46,332 nt of DNA from assembly GCA_964496505.1 (NCBI GenBank), contig CAZBZV010000031.1, forward strand, positions 1-46,332, given 5' to 3'. Both the position numbers and the translations under genes were made by a program. The notes under the pieces were generated by a model that was not told the DNA's origin, made no database searches, and saw nothing but the letters and a program-made list of their open reading frames with translations. Every line of letters begins with the position of its first letter. The stretch's first letter is position 1. Positions 8,909 through 17,884 of the stretch are shown in pieces. The DNA is from JAABVY01 sp964496505. GTDB taxonomy: Bacteria; Zixibacteria; MSB-5A5; JAABVY01.

Positions 8909-11212
8909 ATGCGTAAGTTATTGTCCGGAAAATTCATACTGCTGTTGCTCGATATATTGGCATTGCAGATAGCCTTTTTCGTGATCTTTATATCGCGCTA
9001 CAAGCTCGGCCTTCTGCCGCCTCCCGAGGAGCCTGCGCTGGGTCTTGGCTTCATGGACTATCTGGTGCCAAGCTTCCTTCTAACGGTCTGCTGGCTTGCA
9101 GTTTTTGCGATATTCAAATTTTACCGCCCTGAACCGATTAAAGGTCTTTTCGACGAGATCACACGGGTTATTACGGCTGTCTCGATCGGCATTATGATTT
9201 TCGCCTTCATGCTCTACAGCACAGATTTCCCGCTCGAGGAAACCCGTCTGGTGGCATTTGTGTACTGGGGAGTTCTCTTGACACTCCTGGTGGTCATGAG
9301 GCTTCTGCATTTCAGATATATCCAGCCCCGAAGCGAGATCGGCCGCAAGCAGTATCTGGCGAATCTGGCCAATCAGAAGCGCCTATTTCTGGTAATGCTC
9401 GACCTTCTATTCATCATTGTCTCCTACTGGGGAGCATTCCAGCTTCGGTTCGGAGGCGATCTGGGAAAGAACGAACTGGAGGTATTCGCCAATACGATCT
9501 TTATGGTCGTAATAGTGCGTTTCACGCTCTTTGCCTATTTCAAGGTCTATTCCGGATCATATAAATACGCCTCAATCGACGATCTTCTTCAGATTATCAA
9601 AGCGGTGGGCACAGGCTCGGTGGCGCTGGTTATTCCGATCTTTTTCATACCGATCATGGGATTCCCGCGTTCTGTGCTTCTTATCGATTCACTGCTTCTG
9701 ATAATTCTCACCGGCGGCCTCAGGCTTACGATACGATTTGGCCGTGAGCTCATGCCGAATTTTCTGCGCCAAGGAAAACGTGTCCTGATAATCGGTGCGG
9801 GGGATGCGGGGGAGATGATTATCCGTGAGATGAAACGCTCTCGTGAACTGAACTCCAATCCGGTGGCCATTATCGATGACGATATTCAGAAAAAAGGCAC
9901 ACGCATTCATAATGTCCCGGTTGTGGGAGATCAGACCGATATCGGAAAAATTGTAGATAAATATACTATTGAAGAAATTATTATAGCGATACCCTCGGCC
10001 ACCAATCGTCAGATGCGTCGCATTATAAGAAACTGCCGCAAATTAAAAGTCAGCTTTAAAACCGTTCCGCCCTTAAAAGACATAATCAACGATACAGTTT
10101 CGATCCATCAGGTGCGTGATATTCGCGTGAACGACCTGATGGGACGCGATCCATTGAATCTTAATATCGATTTGATCAGCAGATTCATAAACGGCAAGCG
10201 TGTTCTTGTAACAGGCGCTGCGGGTTCTATAGGCTCTGAAATCTGCCGTCAGGTAATGAATTTCGAACCGGCCGAGGTTATTATGGTGGATCGCGCTGAG
10301 AACAATCTCTACGACCTCCAGCAGGAATTAAGGGGCTTTGGTGAAATCAACAAGACCTTCAGTATTGCCGATATCAGCAACCTTGCAAAGATGCGCTCTC
10401 TTTTCGAGGAACATAAACCGCAAATAGTATATCATGCCGCCGCTTTTAAGCATGTCCCCCTGATGGAGGAATTTCCGGAAGAGGCTGTGATGAACAATAT
10501 CTTCGGCACCAAGGCGGTGCTCGATCTGGCGCTCGAGTTCAAGGTTTCGCATTTCATACTGATTTCGACCGATAAGGCAGTTGCACCGACTTCGGTTATG
10601 GGCGCGACAAAGAAGGTTACAGAGCTTCTGGCTGGAATTGCCGGAAGAAACCAGATTACCAAAGTCATCAGTGTGCGTTTCGGTAATGTGCTCGACACCG
10701 ACGGTTCTGTGGTACCCTTATTCCGGAGGCAGATTGAAAAGGGCGGCCCGATCACGGTCACCGATCCCCGTGTAAGCCGCTATTTTATGACAATCTCAGA
10801 GGCAACTTTGCTGGTAATGGAGGCCTCGGCCATGGGGCAGGGCGGGCAGTTGTTCGTCCTGAAAATGGGCGATCCGGTGCGGATACTCGATCTGGCCAAA
10901 GATATGATTACGCTGGCGGGACTTATTCCGAATGAGGATATCGAAATAGAATTTGTCGGAATGAGACCGGGTGAAAAGATGCATGAAGAGCTTTTCCTTG
11001 ACGAGGAAAGGCTGGTCTCGGAAAATCATGAAAAGATGTTGATTGCTGAGCCTGAAATCTGCGATAAGGAGATGCTCGAAAATACCCTGATCGATCTTCA
11101 TCAGCTTTGTAAAAAAATGGATCGTGACGGAATTATCGCAAAGCTTCAGGAGATAGTCCCGAACTATACACCAATGGAAAGGACAATTAAGAACAAAGAG
11201 GTAAAAGGTTAG
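8909..11212 (+). CDS. Membrane-bound nucleoside-diphosphate-sugar 4,6-dehydratase (PglF/CapD/WbpM family) with a duplicated membrane module
   Basis: Converts UDP-GlcNAc to the 4-keto-6-deoxy sugar that feeds the aminotransferase. From about residue 290 it is canonical: a first Rossmann-like domain (VLIIGAGDAGE) and the SDR catalytic domain from about 430 (VTGAAGSIGSE). It also has STDKA near 552-556, PTSVMGATK where PTNVMGATK is usual, and RPGEKMHEEL near the end. The N-terminus is odd. Where family members have one four-helix module, this 767-residue protein has two (about 8-135 and 156-275). They share a LDxL...R.x.G start and an FxxFKxY segment, so they look like an internal duplication. 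It ends directly against serS with no gap. Confidence 0.88.
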   Translation: MRKLLSGKFILLLLDILALQIAFFVIFISRYKLGLLPPPEEPALGLGFMDYLVPSFLLTVCWLAVFAIFKFYRPEPIKGLFDEITRVITAVSIGIMIFAFMLYSTDFPLEETRLVAFVYWGVLLTLLVVMRLLHFRYIQPRSEIGRKQYLANLANQKRLFLVMLDLLFIIVSYWGAFQLRFGGDLGKNELEVFANTIFMVVIVRFTLFAYFKVYSGSYKYASIDDLLQIIKAVGTGSVALVIPIFFIPIMGFPRSVLLIDSLLLIILTGGLRLTIRFGRELMPNFLRQGKRVLIIGAGDAGEMIIREMKRSRELNSNPVAIIDDDIQKKGTRIHNVPVVGDQTDIGKIVDKYTIEEIIIAIPSATNRQMRRIIRNCRKLKVSFKTVPPLKDIINDTVSIHQVRDIRVNDLMGRDPLNLNIDLISRFINGKRVLVTGAAGSIGSEICRQVMNFEPAEVIMVDRAENNLYDLQQELRGFGEINKTFSIADISNLAKMRSLFEEHKPQIVYHAAAFKHVPLMEEFPEEAVMNNIFGTKAVLDLALEFKVSHFILISTDKAVAPTSVMGATKKVTELLAGIAGRNQITKVISVRFGNVLDTDGSVVPLFRRQIEKGGPITVTDPRVSRYFMTISEATLLVMEASAMGQGGQLFVLKMGDPVRILDLAKDMITLAGLIPNEDIEIEFVGMRPGEKMHEELFLDEERLVSENHEKMLIAEPEICDKEMLENTLIDLHQLCKKMDRDGIIAKLQEIVPNYTPMERTIKNKEVKG

Positions 11213-12484
11213 ATGCTGGATCTTAAATTTATTTCCGAAAATGCTGAACTGGTAAAACAGGCCGTAAAAGACAAAAATGAAAAAGCGGATATCGACCGAA
11301 TAATAGAACTCGATAATAAGCGCAAGGAACTGATTCAGGATGTGGAAAGCAGGAAGGCCGAGAGAAATAAGGCCACCGGTGAAATTGCCAAACTAAAAAA
11401 GGCCGGGCAGGACGCCTCGGAGCTTATCGGCGCAATGAAAAAACTGGGGCAGGATATTTCCGAACTGGACGACCGTCGCCGCGATGTGGAAAACGAGTTG
11501 AAGGAAATACTTCTGACCGTGCCGAATATTCCCGACAAAGACACGCCTGTGGGAAGCACTGAAGATGATAATGTCGAAATCAAAAGCTGGGGCGAGAAAC
11601 CCAAATTCGATTTCACTCCCGCACCGCATTGGGAAATAGGCGAGAAGATGGGGCTTTTCGACCTGCCTGCGGGAGCAAAGATTTCCGGCAGCGGCTTTAT
11701 ACTCTACACCGGGCGAGGAGCGCGATTGCAAAGAGCGCTTATAAATTTCATGCTCGACCTGCATACTGCTGAGCATGGTTACAAAGAAGTCTCGCCGCCC
11801 TTTATGGTTACGCGCGAGACTATGACAGGCACCGGTCAGCTTCCCAAGCTGGAAGAGGATATGTATGAGCTGGAAAACGGTGAGATGTTTCTGATACCGA
11901 CCGCCGAGGTGCCGGTTACCAATATTCATGCGGGCGAGATATTAAACGAAGAAGAATTGCCGAAGAGATATGCAGCCTATACGCCCTGCTTCCGACGAGA
12001 GGCGGGGGCTCACGGCAAGGATACACGCGGCCTGATCCGCATTCATCAATTCGACAAGGTCGAACTGGTAAAGGTGGTGAGCCAGGAGAATTCGATGGAT
12101 GAGCTGGAATCGCTTTTGTCCGAGGCAGAAAAGGTTTTGCAGCTATTGAATCTTCCCTACAGAGTAAGAATATTATGCACCGCCGATTTATCGTTTGCGG
12201 CAGCCAAATGCTACGATATCGAGGTCTACTCAGCGGGCGTTGATAAATATCTGGAGGTCTCCTCCTGTTCCATTTTCAATGATTTCCAGGCACGGCGCAT
12301 GAATCTGCGCTACCGTCCCAAAGATGGCAAGAAGCCGCTCTTCTGCCATACATTAAACGGTTCAGGTCTGGCTCTTCCGCGAACGGTGATCGCTATTTTG
12401 GAGAATTACCAGACCGAGAAAGGGACTGTAGTTGTCCCGGAGGTACTGCGTCCATACCTGGGCGGATTAGAAGAACTTGACTGA
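11213..12484 (+). CDS. serS: Serine--tRNA ligase
   Basis: Charges tRNA-Ser (and tRNA-Sec where present) with serine in the cytoplasm. It has the N-terminal antiparallel coiled-coil arm (about 25-100, rich in K/E heptads) and then the class II catalytic core. Motif 2 is FRREAGAHGKDTRGLIRIHQF, and motif 3 is GSGLALPRTVIAILENY near the C-terminus; length (423) is standard. The ATG follows the dehydratase TAG immediately, with AAAAGG as ribosome-binding site, so it is probably read through from the polysaccharide operon. Its TGA overlaps the next kinase's ATG by one base (TGATG). Confidence 0.97.
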   Translation: MLDLKFISENAELVKQAVKDKNEKADIDRIIELDNKRKELIQDVESRKAERNKATGEIAKLKKAGQDASELIGAMKKLGQDISELDDRRRDVENELKEILLTVPNIPDKDTPVGSTEDDNVEIKSWGEKPKFDFTPAPHWEIGEKMGLFDLPAGAKISGSGFILYTGRGARLQRALINFMLDLHTAEHGYKEVSPPFMVTRETMTGTGQLPKLEEDMYELENGEMFLIPTAEVPVTNIHAGEILNEEELPKRYAAYTPCFRREAGAHGKDTRGLIRIHQFDKVELVKVVSQENSMDELESLLSEAEKVLQLLNLPYRVRILCTADLSFAAAKCYDIEVYSAGVDKYLEVSSCSIFNDFQARRMNLRYRPKDGKKPLFCHTLNGSGLALPRTVIAILENYQTEKGTVVVPEVLRPYLGGLEELD

Positions 12485-13788
12485 TGTCTCCTAAATTCAA
12501 TATAGGCAAAGGTTCCCGATCCACAGGTGTACCCCTGATCTTCAGGGTATTCCTGTTTTTCGGATTTATGGTCATTGCGCTGGTATTCGTATACTACACC
12601 CAGAATGTCGTCGGGCAGTTGAAGGCCAATTCCCTGCGCATGGTCAACCTCAGTATAAAGCTCCTCCAGGTCGAGCTTTCGCAGGAAACTTCCGGCGAGG
12701 CGACCGGCGTTATCTTCGATGAAATTATTGCGCCCACCGAAATCCCGATTATCATCACCGACAGAAATAGAAATCCGCTTTTCTTCAGGAATATCCAGGG
12801 ACTCGACACGAACATCGTAACCGAGGAAAATCGCGATGAGTTGATGGAGCGGATTGAGCTTATGAACGAAAAATACGGTAGCTTTCCCATCAAGCACATA
12901 GATCAGGAAACCGGCACCGAAACTATCATAAATTATTTCTACTATGGCGATCCCCAGCTCATACAACAGCTTCAGGCCATGCCCTTTATAGAAATCGGCA
13001 TTGTGGCTGCCTTTTTGATAGTCGGATATATCGGTTACCGCAATATCAAACGTTCCGAACAGCATTTTATCTGGGTCGGTATGGCACGTGAAACCGCACA
13101 TCAGCTGGGCACTCCCATTTCCTCCCTGATGGGCTGGCTGGAAATCATGAATATCTGGTACGAAGAGGAGAGCAAATCCGGCAAGGGCAAGGAAGAGCTG
13201 AGCCAGATCGAGGATATTCCCCAGCAGATGGGACGGGATATCGAGCGACTGCAGAAGATCGCCAACAGGTTTTCGCAGATCGGATCGCGTCCGACCCTGA
13301 AAACCTCCGACTTGAACTACATCATTAATGAGGTTGTCGAGTATTTCCGGGAACGCCTGCCCTACCAGGGCAAGGGGATTACAATCAGTTTTGTGCCGGG
13401 AGAGATTCGAGCAGTTAAGATCAATGCCGAATTGGTTGGATGGGTCATCGAAAACCTGATTAAGAATTCACTTGAATCATGCGATCCCATGACGGGCAGA
13501 ATCATGATTGCCACAACGCTTTCGTCCGACCATAAAACTGTCCTTGCCGAATTCGGCGACAACGGTAAGGGGATTCCTGTCGGTAGCCATAAGAAGATAT
13601 TCCATCCCGGCTTCACGACCAAAAAACGGGGATGGGGGTTAGGGTTGAGCCTGGCCAGGCGGATTATCGAGGAATATCATGACGGCCGTATCGGAGTTAA
13701 ATCATCAGTGCCGGAACGCGAGACTATTATACAGTTTAGCCTGCCCGCCGAGAATGATGTCCCCAAAAAGGATCAAAAGGACGGCTGA
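12484..13788 (+). CDS. Sensor histidine kinase, PorY-like, partner of the PglZ response regulator
   Basis: A membrane-bound sensor kinase. TM1 is at about residues 17-40, TM2 at about 172-190, with a roughly 130-residue extracytoplasmic sensor region between them that I do not recognise. The H-box MARETAHQLGTPISSL (phospho-acceptor His206) directly follows TM2 with almost no linker. The ATPase domain shows the N-box NLIKNSLES, G1 DNGKGIP and G2 GWGLGLSLA. The METAHQLGTP-type H-box is, as I recall, common in Bacteroidota kinases. It is followed 51 bases later by the RR-PglZ gene, so the two form an apparent cognate pair like PorY-PorX. It lacks HAMP or PAS domains. Confidence 0.85.
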   Translation: MSPKFNIGKGSRSTGVPLIFRVFLFFGFMVIALVFVYYTQNVVGQLKANSLRMVNLSIKLLQVELSQETSGEATGVIFDEIIAPTEIPIIITDRNRNPLFFRNIQGLDTNIVTEENRDELMERIELMNEKYGSFPIKHIDQETGTETIINYFYYGDPQLIQQLQAMPFIEIGIVAAFLIVGYIGYRNIKRSEQHFIWVGMARETAHQLGTPISSLMGWLEIMNIWYEEESKSGKGKEELSQIEDIPQQMGRDIERLQKIANRFSQIGSRPTLKTSDLNYIINEVVEYFRERLPYQGKGITISFVPGEIRAVKINAELVGWVIENLIKNSLESCDPMTGRIMIATTLSSDHKTVLAEFGDNGKGIPVGSHKKIFHPGFTTKKRGWGLGLSLARRIIEEYHDGRIGVKSSVPERETIIQFSLPAENDVPKKDQKDG

Positions 13789-13839
13789 GGTGTTTAATCA
13801 TAAACTGAAAGCTCAAACGGATAATTAGAAAGGTTACAC

Positions 13840-15408
13840 ATGCCGCAGAAGGATGAAGCCAAAAAGATTTTGTGGGTAGACGATGAGATAGAGCATCTAA
13901 AGAGCCATATCCTGTTTCTGGAGAAACGCGGTTTTGTCGTTACCGCTGTGTCCTCAGGATTTGACGCTATTGAGGAAGTTAAGCAGACTCCCTTCGATCT
14001 GGTTTTTCTGGACGAGATGATGCCCGGTATGGACGGTCTGGCTACTATGGAAGAAATCAAGGCCGTAAATCCTAACCTTCCGGTTGTCATGGTGACAAAA
14101 AACGAGGAGGAGGACTTAATGGTTCAGGCTATCGGTAAGCAGATCACCGATTATCTGACCAAGCCGGTTAACCCCTCGCAGGTGCTTCTGGTGGCCAAGC
14201 GTGTGCTGGAAAGCAAGAAAATTCAGCAGGATCAGTTCACCCGCGATTATGTTGAGCGGTCCAACAAACTGCGAATGAAACTATATGCTCCCATGGAAGC
14301 GGAAGACTGGATCGATATGCATCGCAAGCTTTCACAGTGGGATGTTGAGCTGGATAGAAATCCGGATGTCGGCTTCAGGGAATCTCAGGCCGATTTCAGG
14401 AAAGAATGCAATAACGAATTTTGCAAATACTTCGAGAAAGCATATCCGAACTGGCTGAAATCAAAAAAACATCCGACGCTTTCTCCCGATGTCGTCGGTA
14501 AATATGTTACCCCGCATCTCAGAAAAAAGCAGAAGGTTTATTTCATCGTGATCGACTGCATGCGTTATGACCAGTGGCTTACCATCGAGCCTGTAATAGC
14601 AGACTATTTTCAGGTGGAAAAAGACTATTATTTTTCGATTCTGCCCACAGCCACGCCGTTTTCACGTAATGCCATCTTCGCCGGAGAATTTCCCGACAAA
14701 ATCGCGGAAATCCTTCCCGATGTATGGAGAGACCTCGGCAAAACCGAATCATCCCTGAATGCCAACGAAAAAGAGCTCCTTCAGCGGCAACTCGAGCAGA
14801 AGGTAATAGACCTCAAAGGTGAACTTAGATATGCCAAGGTTCTGGAGCAGAAAGAGGGCGAGAATCTGGCCAAACGTATCTCGACCTATCAGAACGTCGG
14901 GCTTATGGCAATGGTCTTCAACTTTCTCGATCTTATGATACACGGACGTTCCGAATCCGAAATACTTCTGGAAATCGCTCCCGATGAATCCGCCTTTAGA
15001 TCTTTGATGCGATCATGGTTTATGCATTCCTCCCTCTTTACGATTCTGAAATATCTCTCGACCATTGACTGTAAGGTCGTGATCACCACTGATCACGGCT
15101 CGATACTGGCTAATAAGGAGACCACCGTTAAGGGACGTAAAGAGGCTTCCACCAATCTACGCTATAAATACGGCGATAATCTGAATTGTAACAGGCGCGA
15201 AGTATATCTGGTGAAAAATCCCGAGGAGCTTCGTCTGCCGCGCTTCGGTGTTTCCACGACATATATTTTTGCCAAGGAAGATTATTATTTCGTCTATCCG
15301 ACCCAGTATCATCACTACGTCTCCAAATATGCGAACACATTCCAGCACGGCGGCATCTCTCTGGAAGAAATAATTTTACCGGTAATCACTCTCACTCCAA
15401 AGGCCTGA
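13840..15408 (+). CDS. Response regulator with PglZ-type effector domain (PorX-like)
   Basis: An N-terminal receiver (about 8-125) with acidic pocket VDDE, phospho-acceptor Asp58 in FLDEMMPGMDG and the conserved lysine in YLTKPV. A helical linker leads to a PglZ/alkaline-phosphatase-superfamily domain (about 220-520). Metal-ligand motifs are FIVIDCMRYDQW, ILPTATPFSRNA (nucleophile Thr), VVITTDHGS and FQHGGISLEE. PorX of Porphyromonas and Flavobacterium has this architecture. It regulates type IX secretion genes and is reported to act on oligonucleotides. The present protein has no DNA-binding domain. The ATG is preceded by GAAAGG. Whether it controls secretion here is unknown, since no type IX sorting domain was seen on secreted proteins in this window. 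Confidence 0.88.
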   Translation: MPQKDEAKKILWVDDEIEHLKSHILFLEKRGFVVTAVSSGFDAIEEVKQTPFDLVFLDEMMPGMDGLATMEEIKAVNPNLPVVMVTKNEEEDLMVQAIGKQITDYLTKPVNPSQVLLVAKRVLESKKIQQDQFTRDYVERSNKLRMKLYAPMEAEDWIDMHRKLSQWDVELDRNPDVGFRESQADFRKECNNEFCKYFEKAYPNWLKSKKHPTLSPDVVGKYVTPHLRKKQKVYFIVIDCMRYDQWLTIEPVIADYFQVEKDYYFSILPTATPFSRNAIFAGEFPDKIAEILPDVWRDLGKTESSLNANEKELLQRQLEQKVIDLKGELRYAKVLEQKEGENLAKRISTYQNVGLMAMVFNFLDLMIHGRSESEILLEIAPDESAFRSLMRSWFMHSSLFTILKYLSTIDCKVVITTDHGSILANKETTVKGRKEASTNLRYKYGDNLNCNRREVYLVKNPEELRLPRFGVSTTYIFAKEDYYFVYPTQYHHYVSKYANTFQHGGISLEEIILPVITLTPKA

Positions 15409-15411
15409 TCC

Positions 15412-15855
15412 ATGAAGCCGTTCCGGTATCAATCCGATTCGGAATACAGGACTATTCAAATAGCATCTGATTTTGCTCAAAAACTCGGGAAAGGTTCTCT
15501 GGTTGCCTTAACCGGGGAGCTGGGCGCCGGCAAGACTGTCTTTGCACGGGGTTTATGCAGGGGATTAGGCTTTGATGGAATCGTGAGTTCGCCCTCCTTT
15601 ACGCTGGTCAATATTTATGAGGGAAAATTCAGGATCAACCATGTTGACCTGTACCGTATCGAAAGTCCGAATGAAGTGGGCGATCTCGATCCGGATGAAC
15701 TTTTTTATCCAGAGGGAGTTACAATTATCGAATGGGCCGAGAAGATAAGGGAGATGCTTCCTGAACGTAAATGGATAATTTATCTCGAATTGACCGGCGA
15801 AAACGAAAGGCGGATCGAAATATTCGATTCGGTCTGGCCCGATAAAATCGGTTGA
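15412..15855 (+). CDS. tsaE: tRNA threonylcarbamoyladenosine biosynthesis ATPase TsaE
   Basis: ATPase subunit of the TsaB-TsaD-TsaE complex that makes t6A at position 37 of ANN-decoding tRNAs. Walker A GELGAGKT lies at residues 35-42 (Lys41, Thr42), SSPSFTLVN is the switch region, and HVDLYRI is the family's HxDxYR motif. IIEWAEKI near the end is also conserved. At 147 residues it is standard length. It begins 3 bases after the PglZ regulator and its TGA lies close to tsaB, forming a t6A/N-acetyltransferase cluster common in bacteria. Confidence 0.95.
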   Translation: MKPFRYQSDSEYRTIQIASDFAQKLGKGSLVALTGELGAGKTVFARGLCRGLGFDGIVSSPSFTLVNIYEGKFRINHVDLYRIESPNEVGDLDPDELFYPEGVTIIEWAEKIREMLPERKWIIYLELTGENERRIEIFDSVWPDKIG

Positions 15856-15887
15856 TCGCAAACCTCAAATACATTAATATTAGCCCC

Positions 15888-16589
15888 ATGTTAATTCTAT
15901 GCCTGGACAGTTCGGATCGTATCCTCAAGACCGCGATTTTCGAGGATGAAAAACCGCTTGCAGAATCATCTTCGGACAGCATGGGGAATCATTCCGAAAA
16001 CATTATCTCGCAGATAGACGAGCTCTTTTCAAAAACCGGCCGGAGGCTCGATGATTTAAATCTCCTGGCGCTCCACACGGGTCCCGGTTCGTTTACCGGA
16101 TTGAGAATCGGTGCCTCGGCGATGGCCGGATTGGCGATGTCAAAAAATGTCCCGTTCTTGGGATTCAATGGCTTCGAGATTATGATAGAGGATGTTAGCG
16201 GTTCGGATGGTTCTTATCTTTTTTCAATTCAATGTCGGGGAGATGAATTCTACTTTATGTATATGAGGATTTCAGGCGCTTCTGAGGATGAGCGTATCGG
16301 GCCGATGATAGCGGTACCATCAAAAATTGAACTGCCGTTGGATGCAGACAAGGTCGAAATTATCGGCCCGGGCAGAGAGAAATTTCTGCAGAAATGCCCG
16401 GAAGAAATTCTGCAAAAACTGGCAGCCCAAAGCCGTTTCGAGAATTCCCCGACCATGAATTCGCTTGCCAGACTCGCACTTGATAAATTTAAGTCAACGT
16501 CTGACACTGAGTTTGGCATACCTGAAATATACTATATGGCGCCGTCACAGGCGGAGGTTAATCTTGCCCGAAGAAAAGGTAATAATTGA
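15888..16589 (+). CDS. tsaB: tRNA threonylcarbamoyladenosine biosynthesis protein TsaB
   Basis: ASKHA-fold scaffold subunit that binds TsaD for t6A synthesis. MLILCLDSS (residues 1-9) and the LALHTGPGSFTGLRIG stretch are family hallmarks. The C-terminal part diverges, as usual for TsaB. I choose the ATG at 15888 because homologues begin at this MxILxLDTS strand. A TTG at 15852 overlapping the tsaE stop would add 12 residues with no counterpart. No clear ribosome-binding site precedes either. The 3' end overlaps rimI by 26 bases. Confidence 0.93.
   Translation: MLILCLDSSDRILKTAIFEDEKPLAESSSDSMGNHSENIISQIDELFSKTGRRLDDLNLLALHTGPGSFTGLRIGASAMAGLAMSKNVPFLGFNGFEIMIEDVSGSDGSYLFSIQCRGDEFYFMYMRISGASEDERIGPMIAVPSKIELPLDADKVEIIGPGREKFLQKCPEEILQKLAAQSRFENSPTMNSLARLALDKFKSTSDTEFGIPEIYYMAPSQAEVNLARRKGNN
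16553..16557 (+). promoter_or_regulatory. Ribosome-binding site fixing the rimI TTG start
   Basis: GGAGG lies inside the end of tsaB, six bases before the TTG at 16564. No other strong Shine-Dalgarno sequence is near an in-frame start of rimI, so this decides a TTG start over the upstream ATG at 16465. Confidence 0.7.
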
Positions 16590-17040
16590 ACCGATGGGTC
16601 TGGATGATCTGATGCAGGTCATTGAGATAGAGCGAATCTGCTTTCCCGATCCATGGCCCTTTTCTGCTTTTTTGTCCGATCTGGAAAATGATGATATCCT
16701 TACCCTGACGGCCAAATTCGACAGAAAAACAGTGGGATTCACTATCTGCCATAGGGTTGAGGACGAGATGCATTTGATGAATATAGCCGTCCATCCCGAT
16801 TTTCGGAGGAAAAAGGTTGGACATAAACTGATAGAACACTTATTTTATATCGGCGAACGGCATGGATGTAGGATTATGTACCTGGATGTGCGCAAGTCAA
16901 ACTCCGGGGCAATCTCCTTTTATAATAAATACGGCTTCGAGGTTCTTTACGAACGTAAGGGCTATTATCGCAAGCCGCCGGAGGATGCGCTTGTTATGGT
17001 ACTGAATTTAAGCGAAAGGTCTAAACGTGGAGTGGTTTAA
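16564..17040 (+). CDS. rimI: Ribosomal-protein-alanine N-acetyltransferase RimI-like (GNAT)
   Basis: A GNAT acetyltransferase expected to acetylate the N-terminal alanine of ribosomal protein S18. The acetyl-CoA pyrophosphate loop RRKKVGHKL, LDVRKSNSGAISFYNKYGF and the aromatic FPDPWPFSAF near the start are typical RimI features. Starting at TTG 16564 gives 158 residues, the normal size. The in-frame ATG at 16465 would add 33 unrelated residues read from the tsaB coding sequence. Its tail overlaps accD by 14 bases. Position after tsaB is the usual genomic context. Confidence 0.92.
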   Translation: MPEEKVIIEPMGLDDLMQVIEIERICFPDPWPFSAFLSDLENDDILTLTAKFDRKTVGFTICHRVEDEMHLMNIAVHPDFRRKKVGHKLIEHLFYIGERHGCRIMYLDVRKSNSGAISFYNKYGFEVLYERKGYYRKPPEDALVMVLNLSERSKRGVV

Positions 17041-17884
17041 AAAGGCACGCGAAGGCATAATATCGCAAAAGAAGAAGGATATCCCCGAGGGGCTCTGGAC
17101 CAAATGCCCCAAATGCAGCGACATTATTTATGTCCGGCAGCTCGAGGAAAACCTCTCGACCTGTCCCAACTGCGAATATCATTTCCGTATAAAAAGCTCG
17201 GATTATATAAGGCTTATCCTCGATGAGGGTGAACTTGAGGAAAAAGACCAGGGATTGATTTCCGGCGATCCTCTTCAGTTCAAAGACTCCAAAAAATATC
17301 CCGACAGAATCAAAACCGCCAGAAAAAACACCGGGCTTAATGATGCTGTCGTGTGCGGGATTGGCAAAATCGACGACAGAATTATCTCGATTGCGGTCAT
17401 GGATTTCGCATTTATCGGCGGCAGTATGGGTTCTGTGGTGGGGGAGAAGATGGCCCGCACGATTGAAAGAGCAATTCAGATGCAGATTCCGCTGGTCATT
17501 GTATCCTGTACCGGCGGCGCCCGTATGCAGGAGGGAATATTGTCTTTGATGCAGATGGCCAAGACCTCGGCTCTTCTGGCACGGCTCGATGATTTGCGCT
17601 TACCTTACATATCAGTCCTTACCAATCCTACAACCGCCGGTGTGATGGCGAGTTATGCCTCTCTGGGCGATGTTATAATTGCGGAACCTGGAGCTCTTCT
17701 GGGCTTTGCCGGTCAGCGGGTTATCAAACAGACAATCCGCCAGGACCTGCCCGAAGGTTTCCAGAGCTCGGAGTTTTTCCAGGAGCATGGTTTCCTGGAC
17801 AAAATCGTACACCGCCGTGATCTCAAGAAAACTATATCACTATTTTTGGAGTACTTCTCCAATGACGTACAAGGAAGCGCTTGA
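17027..17884 (+). CDS. accD: Acetyl-CoA carboxylase carboxyltransferase subunit beta
   Basis: Zinc-ribbon subunit of the carboxyltransferase that transfers CO2 from carboxybiotin to acetyl-CoA, giving malonyl-CoA for fatty-acid synthesis. The four zinc cysteines are Cys27, Cys30, Cys46 and Cys49 (CPKC...CPNC). The crotonase-fold core includes GGSMGSVVGEK, SCTGGARMQEG, TNPTTAGVMASYA and FAGQRVI. At 285 residues it is standard. The start is GTG (GTG GAG TGG TTT, reading MEWFKKA), preceded by GAAAGG and overlapping rimI. The alpha subunit gene is not in this window. Confidence 0.96.
   Translation: MEWFKKAREGIISQKKKDIPEGLWTKCPKCSDIIYVRQLEENLSTCPNCEYHFRIKSSDYIRLILDEGELEEKDQGLISGDPLQFKDSKKYPDRIKTARKNTGLNDAVVCGIGKIDDRIISIAVMDFAFIGGSMGSVVGEKMARTIERAIQMQIPLVIVSCTGGARMQEGILSLMQMAKTSALLARLDDLRLPYISVLTNPTTAGVMASYASLGDVIIAEPGALLGFAGQRVIKQTIRQDLPEGFQSSEFFQEHGFLDKIVHRRDLKKTISLFLEYFSNDVQGSA

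Noticed and set aside
11393..11929. Minus-strand open frame of 178 codons inside serS
   Set aside because: It is antisense to the conserved synthetase coding sequence and has no recognisable domain.
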